A stretch of DNA of 64,000 bases from Acanthosepion pharaonis (GCA_903632075.3 CAHIKZ030005498.1:427501-491500); one strand, 5' to 3'. Positions 10,072 through 21,398 are shown, counted from the first letter of the stretch. Made by a program: numbers and translations. Notes: a model not told the origin generated them from the letters alone.

Positions 10072-10490
10072 TTACAGAAAGCGGGAGCAAGTGTAAAGAA
10101 GCGTGAGAAGAAATAAGAAGAAATGATGTAGAGAAGGACAGGGAATTAGATCAAGACATCGGCAGATGTCGATTGACATTGCATTTAAATATTTAGAGAT
10201 TATAGCTATCACGTTATCAAGTAATAGGAAGGGAGTTCCACAGACGGGAAGAGCGGGACATGAAGCTATTGGAGTAGATGAGACGGCTACATTTACCCGT
10301 TTCGACAGTGAAAGGGCGGGAATGAGATGCCAGCCTAGTAGCACGTTTAAATTGATGAAGATTGGGAACGAGCGAAAGTAGCTCGTCGGAGCAGTTAGCA
10401 AAGTAGTTGTAGAAAAGACAGAGGGAGGCGACGGCACGTCTGTGAGATGAGCGACTGTAAACGAGATGCCAGATCAGAGCCAACCACATA
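10072..10490 (-). pseudogene. Jockey-like LINE 3' end (RT C-terminus)
   Basis: The minus strand from 10489 reads RRAVASLCLFYNYFANCSDE, then TRLASHSRPFTVETG, then SRLWNSLP. This is the conserved C-terminal tail after the reverse transcriptase of jockey/CR1-type non-LTR retrotransposons. A frame change follows, then KCNVNRHL-like sequence. Sense 3' ends of the same family recur at 34690-34870, 47218-47535 and 56100-56400. Only the tail is present, as expected for 5'-truncated LINE copies. Confidence 0.75.
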
Positions 10491-10982
10491 GCAAAAGCAT
10501 AAATATTGACATTTGTTCAACTGCAATACAAAAATAATTGCCATTCGTAGCAACAGAATGGACGTAAACGAAAGTAAACTGAGCTTTCAATTGAAATCCC
10601 CAGTTTATTTAATTTGATTTTTTTCTTACATACTGATCTTCTAAAATCTCGGTAAAAATCTAATTTACACTAGGGCTTATTCATTTAGTCCGTCTACGTT
10701 CATTTCTTTCGACTCCAGAGACTACGATAATCGTACACTGGATGACAGACGAAGCCAAAATTAACAAGTCATTGAAATAGACACGCTATTCTCTGAATTC
10801 ATTTCATTATCGAAGCAGGTCTTTGCCTGTGGGTCGGGAGCAGCTGACAATAGAAGACAATAGAAAACTTGCTTTTCTTTTCTTTTTTTTTCTTCTGTAA
10901 CTGACATCGTTTATCTGAGTAACGATGTGATGAAGATCACTGATTGGTCATTTGACAAGTTTAAAAAAGAACGATCATCTGA

Positions 10983-10984
<2 letters not shown>
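10490..10984. other. Non-coding stretch
   Basis: No gene recognised. There is a T-rich run near 10874-10893. Confidence 0.55.

Positions 10985-11042
<58 letters not shown>
10985..11042. repeat. (AT)n microsatellite
   Basis: About 29 AT units immediately before the dispersed repeat at 11043. Confidence 0.95.
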
Positions 11043-11045
<3 letters not shown>

Positions 11046-11242
11046 AACAGTAAGATATATAATCCGGTGTTCTTATAGATATTTTTAATTTTACAAAATA
11101 GTGCTCAATGTAAATTTACAGAGCATTAATTTTATAAATTAAGTGATTTAAAATATGTTTTTTCGCTACACAGTTCTAACAATGTTTCAAAACATTTTTG
11201 AAACATGGTTAGAACTTTAAAAAAAATATATTTAAATCAATT
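11043..11242 (+). repeat. Dispersed repeat with hairpin, copy 1
   Basis: AAGAACAGTAAGATATATAA through GATTTAAAATATG and CGCTACACAGT recurs at 46030-46200 in the same orientation and also directly after an (AT)n array. The 3' half folds: 11173-11192 (GTTCTAACAATGTTTCAAAA) pairs with 11196-11215. The flanks at 11149-11168 and 11220-11240 extend the helix. Confidence 0.75.
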
Positions 11243-11243
11243 A

Positions 11244-11297
<54 letters not shown>
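11243..11297. repeat. (AT)n microsatellite
   Basis: Closes the hairpin repeat on its right. Confidence 0.95.
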
Positions 11298-11684
<387 letters not shown>

Positions 11685-11815
11685 ATGCGACGAGAACAAA
11701 AAATAATATATAAATTCCAACGTTCACAGCATTAATTTAAAAGAGCTCTCGATAGAGATAGTAGAGCGATAATTATTTATTCATTATAATTTTATCATAT
11801 AGGCAAAAACATTGT

Positions 11816-11951
11816 ACTCACTACAAAGATGCAACTTCGTTTCAGTGCATTACAACTACACTTCGACCGGTGAGCATTGAAAATTTTCCATGCTCACCCG
11901 CCGAAGTGCAGTTGTAATGCACTGAAACGAAGTTGCATCTTTGTAGTGAGT
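11816..11951. repeat. 62-bp inverted repeat (hairpin)
   Basis: Arms 11816-11877 and 11890-11951 match at 59 of 62 positions around a 12-base loop. Weaker complementarity continues about 25 bases outward on both sides. The right side runs into the ATCT/AT array. It is probably a foldback or MITE-like element. Confidence 0.9.
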
Positions 11952-11977
11952 AAAATGGTTTTCTGTATGATAATAAA

Positions 11978-11995
11978 TATCTATCTATCTATCTA

Positions 11996-12088
<93 letters not shown>

Positions 12089-12089
12089 G
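11978..12089. repeat. (ATCT)n-(AT)n-(AG)n compound array
   Basis: Three simple repeats in series. Confidence 0.95.
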
Positions 12090-12111
12090 TAATAAAATGA
12101 AGAGTGGCACT

Positions 12112-12476
12112 GCAAACGCTTTTTCGTTATAATCTGGATTTTTAAAAATATATTTTATACTTTATTTTCCATATTTCTGCTACACAAGTTTCCGCTTTCG
12201 TGACCTTCATCAGGCAAAGACTGGATATTTCCGCATATTATTAAAAGGAATTAATTTACATTTTTTTATTCGAGGCATTTAGTTTGATACTACACAAAAA
12301 AAGTCAATGGTTAAACATCGGAAAAACATAAAGAAAATTAATTTCTTTTTTATAATTTGGAAATAACCACATTTTGCCTGTTGAAGGTCCCGAAACACGT
12401 GTAGCAAAAAGTAATGAAAATAAAGTATAATATATATATATTTTTTAAATTCACATTATAACGTAAAAACGTTTGC
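12112..12476. repeat. Inverted repeat with hammerhead-like cores
   Basis: Arms of about 105 bases (12112-12218 and 12373-12476) are imperfect reverse complements. The left arm, read on the minus strand, has CTGATGA (12207-12213) and GAAAC (12188-12192). The right arm, plus strand, has CTGTTGA (12378-12384) and GAAAC (12392-12396), each followed by GTGTAGCA. A third copy is at 54645-54800. Hammerhead motifs are known from Penelope-like retroelement ends. Whether these are active is unknown. Confidence 0.6.
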
Positions 12477-12735
12477 GTTTCTTCTTTTCTTTTTAAAATA
12501 TATACTTTTCTCTCTTTGGAACACTTAAAACCGCTTCCTTTATATGATATATTTATAGATACAATTTAGTTAAGTAAATGCTATGTTTTCAATTAAAATC
12601 TATTAATTACATTTACCGGCTTTCGAAAAGTTTCGAAAAAAAACTATTCTTTCTTGGACCTTAATCGAACCTATATTTCTATATGAAAACCGTCATTTGA
12701 TCTGATGTGCTATTCCATTTAGCTACAGAGAAGCG
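12477..12735. other. AT-rich non-coding stretch
   Basis: Nothing recognised. Confidence 0.55.
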
Positions 12736-12736
12736 T

Positions 12737-13235
12737 TCAGTCTTCAATGTCCGAATTACTGTTTATAAAGACACAATCTTCGACGACTTTTATCGATGAA
12801 TCCTTTCTGCTCATTGTATAGCACGTCAGATCAAGGATCATTTGCAAATTATTCAAGATGATTTTCGCCTTCTCTAAACTTGTAAGGTACTTTCCTCGAG
12901 TCATAAGTTGCCTCGAAAGTTTCACCTGCTATTTCATTCTCACGTCTTCTTTCACCGCTCTTTGGACTGTCATAGCTGAAACTCTTCTCTCGCGTATCAA
13001 ACGTCTTATGAATTGAGTTGGATCTTTTCTAATTGATCTCAACAGCTCTAAGTTGAAATGATGATCCCACTTCTTGTTGCGACTCCCTGATCCAGTTTTC
13101 CTCTCTACCGTTCCATCTTTTTTAAGCTTATTCACCGTACTCTTGATTAGATTTTGAAAATGGAATAAATGTTGGTATCATTACTGAAGGCTTGAATGAT
13201 CTTTTTCCTCTCACCATTGCTCATTTGAGAAGTCA
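12737..13235 (-). pseudogene. Tc1/mariner-superfamily transposase N-terminal relic
   Basis: On the minus strand, 13235-13140 reads NGERKKIIQAFSNDTNIYSI. After a frame change comes VNKLKKDGTVERKTGSGSRN (13135 onward), a bipartite helix-turn-helix with the TGSG linker typical of Tc1/mariner transposases. RRVSAMTVQRAVKED matches the second DNA-binding motif. Then, in another frame, SRQLMTRGKYLTSLEKAKII leads toward the first catalytic region, which is degenerate near 12790. Everything after the first acidic residue is missing. It is a different subfamily from the mariner at 6342 and the relics at 5.5-9 kb. Confidence 0.7.
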
Positions 13236-13239
13236 GTAG

Positions 13240-13390
13240 TGCTGACACAAAACGATTTTATCCAGTTCTTTTTCTAACTGAATAACTCAAAGGGCTTTTC
13301 AGTGACCCTTACGACAAAAAGTCTCAAGGTATCTAAATGTCATATATGAAAACGTTTTAAAAAGAAATTATCTTAGTTTAATATTTACAT
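13240..13390. other. Short non-coding stretch
   Basis: Nothing recognised. Confidence 0.5.
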
Positions 13391-13391
13391 T

Positions 13392-13795
13392 ATTCGGACT
13401 GTTATCCTGATCTTTGTCACCATGTATATCATAACTTTTCGGCTGCTGTACTCTCCGGCCTTCTTCAGGTGATTTCGCTCACTGGGGTAGACTGTTCTAG
13501 TTCCACGTGCTGTGTCTATTGGATGTCAGTTATCTTCTGTTAATTCCCCTCTCGAAGTTCTCCACTGCCTTGACCGGGTATTGAACTCACACTCTTTGGG
13601 TCCTGTCACTAGATCTAACTAACGCCTTTAGCCATGTGTCCTTGGCACGTGGAACTACAAAAGTTTACCCCAGTGAGCGAAATAAAGGATTCAATTCGAC
13701 ATTCCAAACACCTGAAAAAGACCGGAGCTTACAACGGCCGAAACATAATGTACATAATACTTCATCTCAAAAATATAGACAGATACACAATTAGT
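13392..13795. repeat. Palindromic Penelope-type unit, copy 1
   Basis: The left part (13392-13530) and right part (13650-13795) are inverted copies of one sequence: CCCCAGTGAG, then CTGAA-A/G-A, then a stem, then GAAA, then a CTCATCTCA/AATATAGACAGATA end. The middle, read on the minus strand, contains tRNA-like boxes (AGATCTAGTGAC and GAGTTCAATACC). The same unit surrounds the GIY-YIG coding region at 44417-44935, linking it to Penelope-like elements. Confidence 0.65.
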
Positions 13796-13799
13796 TTAG

Positions 13800-14460
13800 T
13801 TATTTTTTAGATATTAATATTTTTGAAGGATGGTTAATTATGCTGTTACATGATTTTGATAATTTTGTAGTTACACCCGGTATAATTTTTTAATAAATGA
13901 ATATTGTTTAAGTTATGATCAGAATGTTATTGTTTGGGAAAGACGTATTTGCTGTACATTTTGAAAAACATGAGGTAATGGATTTAACCGTTTTTACTTG
14001 ATTCTTTTTAAACATTGTTTGGTTTATGCATGTCGGCTTGTGAAAGGGGAGATTGGAAAGAAACACTGGCGAGGATTTATATTTTGATAAGATGCAATAG
14101 CGGCAATATCGAGAATTTTGCTTTCGAATAAATTGCTTTCTCTTTCGATAAGTGTGGAATTTTTTTTAGATCAAAATTGTGGCTGAATTTATTTTTGTGT
14201 ATGACTATTGCATTTGATAAATTGTCATGTACGAAGTCCCGTTTGTGTTCATAGATTTGTTTGTTTTCATTATTTCTGTATGTTTCCCCAGCATTTTGTG
14301 AGGAAGCGGTTTGGTAATTTATTTTTATATGCCTACTTCCGAATTATTATTTTCATGTGTGTTTTTGATTCTGACAATATCCATAATGCTTTTGGAACTG
14401 GTTGTGACTATTTAGATGCCGTTTAACTAGTCACGAAACGCGACAACTTAGAATAGATTT
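13800..14460. other. AT-rich non-coding stretch
   Basis: No gene recognised. Confidence 0.55.
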
Positions 14461-14466
14461 TCCTTT

Positions 14467-14478
14467 ATATATACATAC

Positions 14479-14551
<73 letters not shown>
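14467..14551. repeat. (ACAT)n-(AT)n array
   Basis: About six ACAT units followed by about 30 AT units. Confidence 0.95.
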
Positions 14552-14556
<5 letters not shown>

Positions 14557-14650
14557 GAAAAACAGACCACTTTAAGGTTGCATTATAATAATTTATTTCA
14601 CCAAAACCCTTTTAAGGGACGCTGGAACATCAGATAACACTTCCAAAAAA
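14552..14650 (+). repeat. Dispersed repeat following AT array
   Basis: AACAGACCACTTTAAGGTT and the next 40 bases are repeated at 16316-16375, again beside an AT array. Identity unknown. Confidence 0.6.
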
Positions 14651-15158
14651 ATGAAACGAAAGATGAAATGAAAATTCATACTTTTGACGGGTAGTATCAA
14701 GTTTATGTAATTTAACAGAGAGGGTAGCGAGGTGGTGGTGTGAAAGACAGGGTTGAGTTTAGAGAGGGTTTATTTTAATATTTCTTTCAATCATACTTCG
14801 TATTGGGGGGACGAACCAGACCTTGACCTATTTAAACGGTTAACTTAACGGAAGTGATATATTGAAATGGGAGGGGAGAAGAAAGAAAAAGAAAAAAGAA
14901 AAAAACAAGGGGGAAGTAAAAGAGAAAGAAGCTGTAATTAGGTTTTACGTAGGAAAAAAGGGTTGGTATATTTTTAGCAATTTATGTAAAAAATAGATTT
15001 TAATGTTTGATAGTAATGTAAATGTTAAAAAAACACGAAAAAATTAATTTGATGCTTGCTAGCAATTTAAATATTTAACTGTTTTTACAAATAATTTAGG
15101 GATTTAATTTAACTTAAATACTGTATTTATTAACACATTCATAGAGAACACATTAAAA

Positions 15159-15160
<2 letters not shown>
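14650..15160. other. AT-rich non-coding stretch
   Basis: Purine-rich around 14870-14940; nothing else recognised. Confidence 0.55.

Positions 15161-15224
<64 letters not shown>
15161..15224. repeat. (AT)n microsatellite
   Basis: About 32 AT units. Confidence 0.95.
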
Positions 15225-15229
<5 letters not shown>

Positions 15230-15843
15230 TTTCATTGAATACGACAGACAAAGGTGCTTTTATTTATTTTTTATACAATTTCTCATGCGATCTAATTTTT
15301 TATTCTTTTTGGAAGATGAATTATATAAAAACTGACCGAATCTTCTTTTTATTCGAGCGCTTTCGGCTATACTTTCAGCCATTTTCAAGGATTAAATATT
15401 TTAACTGTTAAATAAGAAATAGTTTGTTGTATGTATGTTCATAAAATGTTTTCATTTTTCAAAAAACTGTCAAGATATTTTGTTCATGCTGAAAGTTAAT
15501 ATTATTTAGTGTTGTTTTTTATTATTATTAATAAAGCTTCCATTAATTTTAGCCCTTTTTGCATGTAGATGATGCTATTATATTAGTGTTGTCAACAAAT
15601 ATGTTACGAATATTGCCCGGTAGGTCTCCATGAATATTTAAATGAGATCTAATTGAGCTATTGTCAGAAAGGTGTAGAGTGAGTCTGCGTGTCAAACATG
15701 TTGTAGTCTGGCCTATGTAATTATTTACGAATTTTGATTGATCAGAAATACAATTCCTTACTGCTAAATACTAAATAACTTTGGATTATTTACATAACGA
15801 GTTCTTTCCTATTTTCTATATATTTTTACACACACATTTACAT
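15225..15843. other. Non-coding stretch with a GAAAG-type hairpin
   Basis: Near 15355-15390 the minus strand has GGCT, a loop, AGCC, then GAAAG. This resembles the stem plus GAAA part of the hammerhead-like repeats but lacks a clear CTGANGA. No gene recognised. Confidence 0.4.

Positions 15844-15916
<73 letters not shown>
15844..15916. repeat. (AC)n-(AT)n array
   Basis: Short AC run followed by about 28 AT units. Confidence 0.95.
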
Positions 15917-15920
<4 letters not shown>

Positions 15921-16186
15921 CGGAAAAAGACGCTGAAAATTGAACTGTAGTATTTAATAATATTTAATTAAAGCAAGATTACCGGTTTCACCGTTGTATA
16001 ATTTTCAAAGGTTAAATTGAAATGGAAAGACGTGCGTCTAAATCATGATAAGTCTTAAGTGCGAGAACTGTGAAACTAAAAATTACTGTAAATAAATATT
16101 CTTAGATTCAACTACTATCTCTTACATATTGAAGGAATCGGATGTCTAGGCAGACTAAAGAGCTATGATAGAGCGAAACTATCTAT

Positions 16187-16188
<2 letters not shown>
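15917..16188. other. Non-coding stretch
   Basis: GGTTTCACCG near 15983 with TTTTCAAAGG downstream is another weak variant of the hairpin motif at 15355. Otherwise nothing. Confidence 0.4.

Positions 16189-16223
<35 letters not shown>
16189..16223. repeat. (AT)n microsatellite
   Basis: About 17 AT units. Confidence 0.95.
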
Positions 16224-16226
<3 letters not shown>

Positions 16227-16315
16227 TATGCAAAACTAGGTAATCCGTATGAGTAGAACCAGGAGGATGATATCCAGAGAGCTCAATGTAAATTCAGAGC
16301 AAATATGTTTGAATA

Positions 16316-16388
16316 AAAACAGACCACTTTAAGGTTCCATGTAATAAATTATTTCACCACAGCCCTTTTAAAATTTTACATGGAACCT
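16316..16388. repeat. Dispersed repeat with 13-bp palindromic ends
   Basis: The repeat of 14552-14650 is present at 16316-16375. Within it AGGTTCCATGTAA (16332-16344) pairs perfectly with TTACATGGAACCT (16376-16388). An AT array follows. Confidence 0.7.

Positions 16389-16390
<2 letters not shown>

Positions 16391-16448
<58 letters not shown>
16391..16448. repeat. (AT)n microsatellite
   Basis: About 29 AT units. Confidence 0.95.
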
Positions 16449-16449
<1 letters not shown>

Positions 16450-16504
16450 TGACTTTCCCCGTCGAATTCGACGTATGAGGTCAAGAAGATCAGCCCGACA
16501 ACAC

Positions 16505-16802
16505 ATAAGATTTGATTAAAATGGTGAAAAGTTTCGTGCAGGACCTCCATACTTTTGAAGGGCCGAATACAGTAACCTGGTGCACTAGGTGTCACAAGGT
16601 CCCCAAACGACCCTCCGCAGGTCTTGAATTCAGAGTTGCCCTTTTCCTAAACCAGTTGCCATCCAAGGCTATAGAGCCCAGTCTGTCCTCTTATTTACCC
16701 ATAATTGGAGGGAGAAGAAGAGGATTCACAACTTTCGCAAGCGTATTAGCACGTAAGTGAATATAAAAGTTTCGACTGGAATTCGAACTCGGCTCTCCGA
16801 TT

Positions 16803-16805
<3 letters not shown>
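16505..16805 (-). repeat. tRNA-derived SINE, minus strand
   Basis: Read on the minus strand this has the B-box-bearing head (GGAATCGGAGAGCCGAGTTC), then GTGCTAATAC, the CTATGGGTAAATA-like block, GGATGGCAACTGG and CTTGTGACACCTAGTGCACC. It matches 8127-8450. The head directly abuts the AT array at 16805. Confidence 0.8.

Positions 16806-16878
<73 letters not shown>
16805..16878. repeat. (AT)n microsatellite
   Basis: About 36 AT units. Confidence 0.95.
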
Positions 16879-16879
<1 letters not shown>

Positions 16880-16880
<1 letters not shown>

Positions 16881-17395
16881 TTTGTATATATTTATATCTC
16901 TTCCAGTCTAACGCGTTCTGGCCAGAGTTCTCCATCGACACTCTCAGTGAAAATCGAACCGTTCACCTTTGTTTTTTTTGTTTTTTTCAGCTCTGTCAAA
17001 ACTGCACTAAACCAATAGCCGTCGCTGTGGTTTAATAAAGAATCCAATGTCACGTTGTCTCTTTTCGGATTTCTATTCTTTTTCGTACACACCTTTGTGT
17101 CAGTCGATTTGTGAGCAGAGTCCCACTGTTCCGGGAAGCGTGGGCTTGACTCGTAATGCTGATTGGCTCTGAGATTGAATAAAATGAATTGTGTCAGCTT
17201 GTTCAAATATATTGTAAGACTATCACTTGTTTTCTCTTTCCTTCTTGGCTTCATTTAGATTGGCTGTCAGCTATGAGGCAAAATCATTTCATTTTTCTTC
17301 CCGTAGCAATGTAAGCATGTCGTCTTGCTCTGTTTGTATCTAACTTTATCTTCTCTTTAATTCACGCTCCCAAAAAGCTCTGTATTTGGTTCATT
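16880..17395. other. Non-coding stretch
   Basis: No gene or repeat family recognised. Confidence 0.5.
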
Positions 17396-17471
17396 TCTTT
17401 CTTTCTTTCTTTCTTTTTGTGTTTGTTTCACACACTTTTTCTCTATATATCTATCTATCTATTTTATTCCC

Positions 17472-17505
<34 letters not shown>

Positions 17506-17645
17506 AGCGATTTTCCAAGAGTAGCTTAGATGTAGTACAAAACCGAAAGTATGGAGCACCCAGTGAGGATCGATCTTACTATTCAGTTGTAATTATTCTA
17601 GTGAGGCAAGCGTGCTAACATTATGCCGCATCGAGGTGCCTCAAT
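17506..17645 (-). repeat. tRNA-like SINE segment in TCTA array, copy 1
   Basis: On the minus strand: GATGCGGCATAATGTTAGCA (A-box-like), CTTGCCTCACTAGA, then AAGATCGATCCTCAC (B-box-like). It is nearly identical to 17835-17972 and both sit in TCTA repeats. A relative is at 3885-3990. Confidence 0.55.
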
Positions 17646-17647
17646 CA

Positions 17648-17687
<40 letters not shown>

Positions 17688-17834
17688 CAGTCTGTCTATT
17701 TATACTTTCCCTCTCTATATCTACCTAAACATATTCATCTCTATCTCTACCTAACTGAATCTGTTTATCACTCTCTTTCTTTCCCTCTCTATATCTCAGT
17801 GTAGTCATATCTATCTATCTATCTATCTATCTAT

Positions 17835-17972
17835 AGCGATTTTCCAAGAGTAGCTTAGATGTAGTACAAAGCCGAAAGTATGGAGCACCCAGTGAGGATC
17901 GACCTTACTATTCAGTTGTAATTATTCTAGTGAGGCAAGCGTGCTAACATTATGCCGCCTCGAGGTGCCCCA
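17835..17972 (-). repeat. tRNA-like SINE segment in TCTA array, copy 2
   Basis: This repeats 17506-17645 at an offset of 329 bases with only a few substitutions. The pair probably arose by unequal exchange through the flanking TCTA arrays, not by two insertions. Confidence 0.55.
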
Positions 17973-18027
<55 letters not shown>

Positions 18028-18299
18028 ACGAGATCAGATTGATCATATCTATCATTGCCTGAGACAATTCACATTTCTCTCTCTCTCTCTTTTGCTCTCT
18101 CAATCTACCTAAATCTATTGAACGCTATCTCTCTACTTACCTGAATATTATGATCCTCTTCTCTCTCTCTCTCTCTCTCTCCCCCTCTCTCTCTCTCTCT
18201 CTTAGTTTGGATCCTATCTATCTATCTATCTATCTATCTATCAGGATCTTTTCACCTCTCTTTCTCTCCTCGATCTATCTATCTATCTATCTATCTCTA

Positions 18300-18330
<31 letters not shown>

Positions 18331-18341
18331 AGGATCTTTTC

Positions 18342-18402
<61 letters not shown>

Positions 18403-18479
18403 CCAGGATCTTTTCCCTTCTCTTTCTCTCATCTATCTATCTATCTGCTCCTATTTAAATACCTATCTATCGCAGTCCG

Positions 18480-18730
18480 TTTATATAGTGTTGCGTCTGT
18501 CGCCAGTGAATACAGTTTTAGCATTAAAGTAGGTCGTGTCGTAAGGAATTACTGTGGAAACTAAACAGAATCCTTTAAAATTTAAGTTAATTCAGGGCAA
18601 AAGCAACGGAAACCTGGACAGTAGTTTGACTATCGTGGCAAATCTAAAATGTGCAGACAGATTCTTAACAAATAAGAGAGCCGATCAGCTTAGTGTTACT
18701 CCATTAGTGTCTTCCAATTTTTATGAATGG
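18480..18730. other. Non-coding stretch
   Basis: Nothing recognised. Confidence 0.5.
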
Positions 18731-18731
18731 G

Positions 18732-18771
<40 letters not shown>

Positions 18772-19095
18772 TCTTAATAAATATGAATAGACATGAAGTG
18801 ATAATAGATAGATAGATAGATAGATAGATAGCAACGTCAAGAGAGAGATATACGCAGACATGCGAACAGTCAGACAGACGAACAGACAGCCAGACAGACG
18901 AACAGATAAAAATTCAGATAGATAGATAGATAGACGTTCTGACATATTTTGTTGCACCCCCATCACACCAAAAATGTATACGCACATATAATGATAGATA
19001 GATAGAAATAAATAAATAAGCGTCTAGAGACAGATATATACATAGACATGGAAACTGTTAAAGAGACGAGCAGGAAAAAGATAGATAGATATTAA
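18731..19095. repeat. (GATA)n arrays
   Basis: GATA arrays at 18733-18769, 18805-18830, 18915-18935 and smaller ones, with CAGACAGACGAACAGACAG interspersed. This is the opposite strand sense to the TCTA region upstream, giving an inverted microsatellite pair. Confidence 0.93.
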
Positions 19096-19329
19096 GCAAA
19101 TTTAGATAGGTAGTCATCAATAAATTGTTATTTCTTTTGTTTTCTTTAAATCATTTCACCCCAAGCGAGGCGATAATGCCACTAAGACTCAAGTCGAGGC
19201 AGCAAAGCGGAAATCTTGTCAGTACGATTGCCAAGAATATATTTGTTAAAAAATTAAAGGGGCAAGTAAAACATTACATCGGTGAGAAAGTTACTGAAGT
19301 CAAGAAGGTAGGTGTGGATCGATTATATC

Positions 19330-20265
19330 GATGAAGACCCTTCTGTACATTTAGTCAAGAATCTCGAGTTATTTAGCAGCAGTAATGGACAGGATCTGGC
19401 AACAATGTTTAACGCACGGGCGAATTGTAGATTTATAAATGTGTAAGATGGATTCTGACGAGGAAAATTGTCTATCACGACCGAGGGAAGCAAATTCTCT
19501 CGCAGTAAACCTAGCAATTGATACAATATAATCCCTCCACATCATGCCAAAGGAAAAAGCGAATTCAAGAAGACGCAAATAGTTGCCCTCCAGAAGGTTA
19601 GCATCAGCCGTCTTAACGGTCATTAAAATAGATCATCTGTGGTGATTAAATGAAAGCCGCTTTGTTGTGGATGCGTTAAAATTAACAAGCTAACAATTGA
19701 CTTGAGTCCCTTTTCGATATTATTTGCCAGTTTTATTTTCTCGAACCTCTCGGACTTGCTATTATGACAGAAGTCAATAGTTATATCATCAGCATAAATA
19801 ACTATCTGCGAACCGTGAACATCGTGAATGTCGTTGAAATCTGGGGGATCTTCGCATTATTGTGAAGGATCTAGAAGCGTTTCATTACACGATTCAATAG
19901 ACAGAATTGGATTATGCCAAATATTCGCACAGAGACACCGTATCCTCTGAGGTTGTCGGGACGACCAATATTTTAGATTTGCCACGACCCTGTCGAACGC
20001 CATCGAGATATCTACAGCCAGAGACTAACATTTGATGTTCTTATCTAAAACTTCATAGGTAAATTCAGTTATAGCCGTTAACACATCGGAGAAACAGAAG
20101 CCATATTGTTTATCCGAAAGGCGACCGTGTGAAGTGAGATGATTAACCAATTCGGCGTTGATTAGATCTTCTAGAACATAGCCAAATGTGTTAAAAGATT
20201 AATCAGACGATAACCGAAAGGTCAGAAGTTTCCTCAGGATTCTTAAAGACGGGAGGAGGACTTCC
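19330..20265 (-). pseudogene. Jockey-like LINE reverse transcriptase fragment
   Basis: Read on the minus strand from about 20262 the RT blocks come in order: PPPVFKNPEE; FEDLINAELVNHLTSHGRLS; DKQYGF; LAVDISMAFDRV (KAFD-like box, about 20003-19982); NDIHDVHGSQIVIYADDI with the catalytic YADD box at 19785-19796; DFCHNSKSERFEKIKLA; LVNFNAS; and SESILHIYKSTIRPC near 19440. These are RT domains 1 to 7 plus the thumb of a jockey/CR1-type non-LTR retrotransposon. The region has frameshifts and stops, and lacks endonuclease, the start of RT and the 3' end. The catalytic aspartates are kept. Relatives: 10072, 31690, 35160, 47218 and 56815. Confidence 0.85.
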
Positions 20266-20727
20266 ATACATACGGGTCAGTAGTGCATTGCGGGTAGCCC
20301 ATTCTAACGGTTACTTTGGCGGGAGTGGTTTGTTTATTTATTTGGATTAATTTATCTTACTTGTTTTTTATCCATTTTTATTTTATATATTTTAATTCAT
20401 TCTTTTTTGTTTTTCGATGTTTTAGTAACGTAGTAAAAATTTTTTAGATGAATTCTGATAGTTTATTTAGTAGTTTGTTTTGCTTTCGGGAGTTGAATAA
20501 AGTTTTGGCTAGATTGTAGTCTATTTTAACGGTTTTTTGGCTAGATTGTAGTCTATTCTAACGGTTTTTTGGCGGGATTGGTTTGTTAATTTGTTTATTA
20601 TTTACTTTATGCATTTATTTATTTGGATTAATTAATTGTACTTGTTTTGCATATCTATTTTTTATTTTTATTTGTTTAGCCTTGAAAACAGTATGTCGCT
20701 CCTGAATGTTGACGTCTATGTTCACTT

Positions 20728-20730
<3 letters not shown>
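20266..20730 (-). repeat. TATA-bearing dispersed repeat, copy 2 (inverted form)
   Basis: 20266-20680 matches 2680-3010 in reverse orientation (CGGGTCAGTAGTGCATTG and the AT-rich body). The last part, 20690-20730, returns to plus orientation (GTTGACGTCTATGTTCACTT). The copy is therefore internally inverted. It starts exactly where the LINE relic ends. Confidence 0.55.

Positions 20731-20731
<1 letters not shown>

Positions 20732-20784
<53 letters not shown>
20732..20784. repeat. (AT)n microsatellite
   Basis: About 26 AT units. Confidence 0.95.
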
Positions 20785-20794
<10 letters not shown>

Positions 20795-20807
20795 GTTCAA
20801 TTTATTA

Positions 20808-20852
20808 CATGAATCATTCATGCAAAAAACATGTATGAATGATTCATATAAT
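20808..20852. repeat. Short hairpin beside AT array
   Basis: ATGAATCATTCATGCA and TGTATGAATGATTCAT pair with one mismatch around a short A-rich loop. Confidence 0.7.
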
Positions 20853-21396
20853 ATAAATCGAACATATTTGATTTAAAAAGAAATGATCTGACGTGCAACT
20901 TTCAGTATCATAGCTGCGTCATTGCTCTATTTAGTGAACAATTTAGTTCATGCTACATCGACTGAAAAAACTACTACAACAAAAGAATTCTCCAATTACC
21001 ATATTATTAAAAAAACGCACTCTCTTTTAAATTTTCAAAAAATTCCCACCATAGCGTTGCGATCGCACGCCCCGAAATTTCTTACAGTTAACAATAATTC
21101 TAAAAAAATATATATATTTCGATTCGCATCTAATCTTTCGTGTCCCGTTATTACCTGGATGTATTTAAAAAAAAACAAATCAATTTCCATGCCTAATGAT
21201 GTCTGTATGAACAGATGAAAATACTAGCAAAAAAAAAAAAAGACCTTATACAAGTTGAATTTATTAAAAACAGGGATCAAAACATTCATCTAGAGGTTCG
21301 TGGGTTAATGTAATTTTAATAAATTTGTTTGTAAAAATGCATTCTCGTCATTTATATTATTAACTTCACTAATCTGATTTTTTGAATCATTGAATC

Positions 21397-21398
<2 letters not shown>
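20853..21398. other. AT-rich non-coding stretch
   Basis: No gene recognised. The open frame at 20922-21218 has no domain I can identify. Confidence 0.5.

Larger units (their letters stand above)
17398..18470. repeat. Long (TCTA)n/(TC)n microsatellite region
   Basis: Many TCTA arrays (for example 17446-17505, 17645-17690, 17973-18027 and 18216-18440) mix with CT runs and short unique pieces. Two SINE-like segments are embedded. Confidence 0.93.
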
